From NCBI GenBank assembly GCA_001995005.1, contig MDJN01000007.1:1-6494 (forward strand): a stretch of 6,494 nt of DNA, read 5' to 3'. Origin of the DNA: Candidatus Parepulonipiscium sp. PG-Nun2H_MBin03 (lineage in GTDB: Bacteria; Bacillota; Clostridia; Lachnospirales; Cellulosilyticaceae). The position numbers were made by a program, and so were the translations under genes. The stretch's first letter is position 1. Each line of letters opens with the position of its first letter. The notes beneath the pieces are model-generated. The model saw only the letters and a program-made list of their open reading frames with translations. It did no database searches and was not told the origin of the DNA. Positions 4,880 to 6,494 of this stretch are shown here, in pieces.

Positions 4880-6286
4880 TTGGAGTTACTTAGTGTAGGA
4901 ATTGATATTGGAACAAGTACAACGCAGTTAATTTTTTCTAAATTAATCCTCCAAAATATGGCATCTAGTTATACTATTCCGAGGCTTGTAATAGTAGATA
5001 AGCAAATAGTATATTTAAGTGAAATTTACTTTACACCTCTTATTTCTAATACTGAAATAGATATTAAAAAAGTTAGAAAAATTGTAGAAGAGGAATATGA
5101 AAAAGCTGGCATAACGGCTATACAAGTAGACACAGGTGCAGTTATAATTACAGGAGAGACGGCACGTAAATCAAATGCAAAAGTTGTCTTAGAAACTTTG
5201 AGTGACCTAGCTGGAGATTTTGTAGTAGCAACAGCAGGGCCTGATTTAGAAAGCATTATATCTGGTAAAGGTGCAGGAGCAAGTGCGTATTCTAAAGAAA
5301 ATAATATTGATGTAACAAATATTGATATCGGTGGCGGAACTAGTAATATAGTTGTATTTAAGAGAGGCGAAACCGTAGAAACAGGTTGTATGGATATAGG
5401 AGGAAGGTTAATAAAAATAGATCCTATATCTCATAAAATAACATATATCACTAATAAATTATTAATTATAATAGATAAGCACAATCTGAATATAAAAATA
5501 GGAGATACTATAAATGCAAATACTCTAAAACCTATAATTGATATTTTGGTAAGGGCACTTGAAGTGAGTGTGGGATTAGAAGCTGAAGATGACAATTTTA
5601 AATTGTTAGTTACCAACAAAAGTATTCATCAACAAACAGAGTATATCTCATTTTCGGGTGGAGTAGCAGATTATATCGAAAAGGTAGAAGAAGATATTTT
5701 TAAATATGGTGATATTGGTATATTACTTGCACAAGGGATAAAAAAATCTACGTTATATACTAAACGCACAATAATAGAAAGTAAGCAAACTATCAGAGCA
5801 ACTGTTGTAGGGGCAGGTACGCATACAACAGAAATTAGTGGTAGCACCATTACGTATACTGTGGATAATTTTCCACTTAAAAATATACCAATTCTAAAAA
5901 TGACTAAAGAAGATGAAAATGATCTTGCTAAAGCAATTAGAGATAAGTTAATGTGGTATAAAATAGATAATGAGTTAGAACAAGTAGTCATTGCTATATT
6001 GGGTAAAAAAAATCCTACGTTTGATAATATAACTGAGTTTGCAACTGCTATTATAGAAGGGGCAAAGGAGTTAATAGATAAGTATAATCTATTAATTATA
6101 GTAGTAGAAGAGGATATGGGTAAAGTTTTGGGGCAGGCTATTTATAGAATGCTAGGATATAAAAAAGATATTATATGCCTAGATAGTATTATGTTAGATA
6201 ATGGAGATTATATTGATATAGGTAAACCGATAGCAGATGGAATGGTATTACCAGTAGTTGTAAAGACTATTGTTTTTAATAGATAA
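4880..6286 (+). CDS. eutA: Ethanolamine ammonia-lyase reactivating factor EutA
   Basis: A 468-residue actin/Hsp70-fold ATPase of normal length for EutA. Its phosphate-1 loop is DIGTSTT (9-15), its phosphate-2 loop DIGGGTSN (149-156), and nucleotide-binding glycines occur in SFSGGVA (257-263) and VGAGTHT (310-316). EutA uses ATP to release inactivated cobalamin from ethanolamine ammonia-lyase (EutBC) so that fresh adenosylcobalamin can bind. Its gene directly precedes eutB, consistent with that partnership. The start is TTG at 4880, fixed by the Shine-Dalgarno overlapping the eutP stop and by alignment to the family N-terminus. A weak initiation codon here and a strong ATG/AAGGAGG for eutB would give the chaperone at lower levels than its client (inference). 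No frameshifts or missing motifs were seen. Confidence 0.95.
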   Translation: MELLSVGIDIGTSTTQLIFSKLILQNMASSYTIPRLVIVDKQIVYLSEIYFTPLISNTEIDIKKVRKIVEEEYEKAGITAIQVDTGAVIITGETARKSNAKVVLETLSDLAGDFVVATAGPDLESIISGKGAGASAYSKENNIDVTNIDIGGGTSNIVVFKRGETVETGCMDIGGRLIKIDPISHKITYITNKLLIIIDKHNLNIKIGDTINANTLKPIIDILVRALEVSVGLEAEDDNFKLLVTNKSIHQQTEYISFSGGVADYIEKVEEDIFKYGDIGILLAQGIKKSTLYTKRTIIESKQTIRATVVGAGTHTTEISGSTITYTVDNFPLKNIPILKMTKEDENDLAKAIRDKLMWYKIDNELEQVVIAILGKKNPTFDNITEFATAIIEGAKELIDKYNLLIIVVEEDMGKVLGQAIYRMLGYKKDIICLDSIMLDNGDYIDIGKPIADGMVLPVVVKTIVFNR

Positions 6287-6312
6287 ATGATTTTTAAGGA
6301 GGCACATTTTTT

Positions 6313-6494
6313 ATGATACTAAAAGCTAAACTTTTTGGCAGTATGTACGAATTTAAGTCATTAAAAGAAGTTATGGCAAAAGCAAACGAAGAAAAGTCAG
6401 GAGATAAATTAGCAGGGCTTAGTGCAACATCCGCAGAAGAAAGAGTGGCGGCAAAAGTAGTACTATCAAATATTACTTTGAACGACTTACGAAA
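6313..6494 (+). CDS. eutB: N-terminal fragment of ethanolamine ammonia-lyase large subunit EutB
   Basis: The first 60 codons plus two bases are present before the window ends. The sequence starts MILKAKLFGSMYEFKSLKEV and continues with 'AKANEEKSGDKLAGLSATSAEERVAAKVVLSNITLNDLR' in shorter recognisable blocks, the conserved N-terminus of EutB. With EutC it forms the adenosylcobalamin-dependent lyase that converts ethanolamine to acetaldehyde and ammonia inside the microcompartment. The barrel and the substrate and cobalamin sites lie beyond the window, so integrity cannot be judged. ATG at 6313 has an ideal AAGGAGG (6296-6302) 10 nt upstream, the strongest ribosome binding site of the eut genes seen here. 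It is 26 nt downstream of the eutA stop with no terminator or leader structure in the gap, so it is co-transcribed with eutA. Confidence 0.95.
   Translation, partial: MILKAKLFGSMYEFKSLKEVMAKANEEKSGDKLAGLSATSAEERVAAKVVLSNITLNDLR

Overview
The window is AT-rich, with strong AGGAGG-type ribosome binding sites, tightly packed genes and the usual TTGACA/TATAAT promoter grammar. Together with an EFR1-type flavodoxin/ferredoxin fusion and a clostridial-order ethanolamine utilisation (eut) locus, this points to an anaerobic, probably gut- or host-associated Firmicute of the class Clostridia. The species cannot be named from this sequence.

Layout. (1) At the left edge (1-104, minus strand) is the start of a gene resembling the small FMN-binding/pyridoxamine-phosphate-oxidase-like proteins. 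(2) Diverging from it is a small redox unit: an HxlR-family regulator with a cysteine cluster (265-615), then an EFR1-family flavodoxin-plus-2[4Fe-4S] protein (best start 670, end 1470), closed by a rho-independent terminator (1483-1509). The regulator promoter and the EFR1 start region each carry an inverted pair of one half-site, GTATTGNC. (3) Next comes a two-gene unit: a five-helix DUF606/YdcZ-type DMT membrane protein (1605-2021) and a monoacylglycerol-lipase-like serine hydrolase (2035-2880). (4) The eut operon follows: eutG-like iron alcohol dehydrogenase (2936-4060), shell protein eutS (4078-4422), P-loop protein eutP (4429-4875), eutA reactivase (4880-6286) and the first 60 codons of eutB (6313 onward, running off the window).

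How the genes work together. EutB (with EutC, presumably beyond the right edge) splits ethanolamine into acetaldehyde and ammonia using adenosylcobalamin. EutA exchanges damaged cofactor. EutS helps build the microcompartment shell that confines acetaldehyde. EutG reduces acetaldehyde to ethanol and recycles NADH. EutP has been linked to acetate/ATP chemistry in enterobacteria. The eut genes lie 4 to 55 nt apart. The eutVW two-component genes that sit between eutP and eutA in C. difficile are absent here, and I see no EutV-type leader hairpins.

Most interesting points: a 14-bp perfect inverted repeat that would fold the EFR1 start codon into a hairpin while leaving its Shine-Dalgarno in the loop; matching half-sites at the regulator's own promoter; a EutP without the usual guanine-specificity aspartate; and a EutS with Asn where the bend glycine of the E. 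coli protein would be. I found no clear new system; the candidate HxlR regulatory circuit is the least conventional part.
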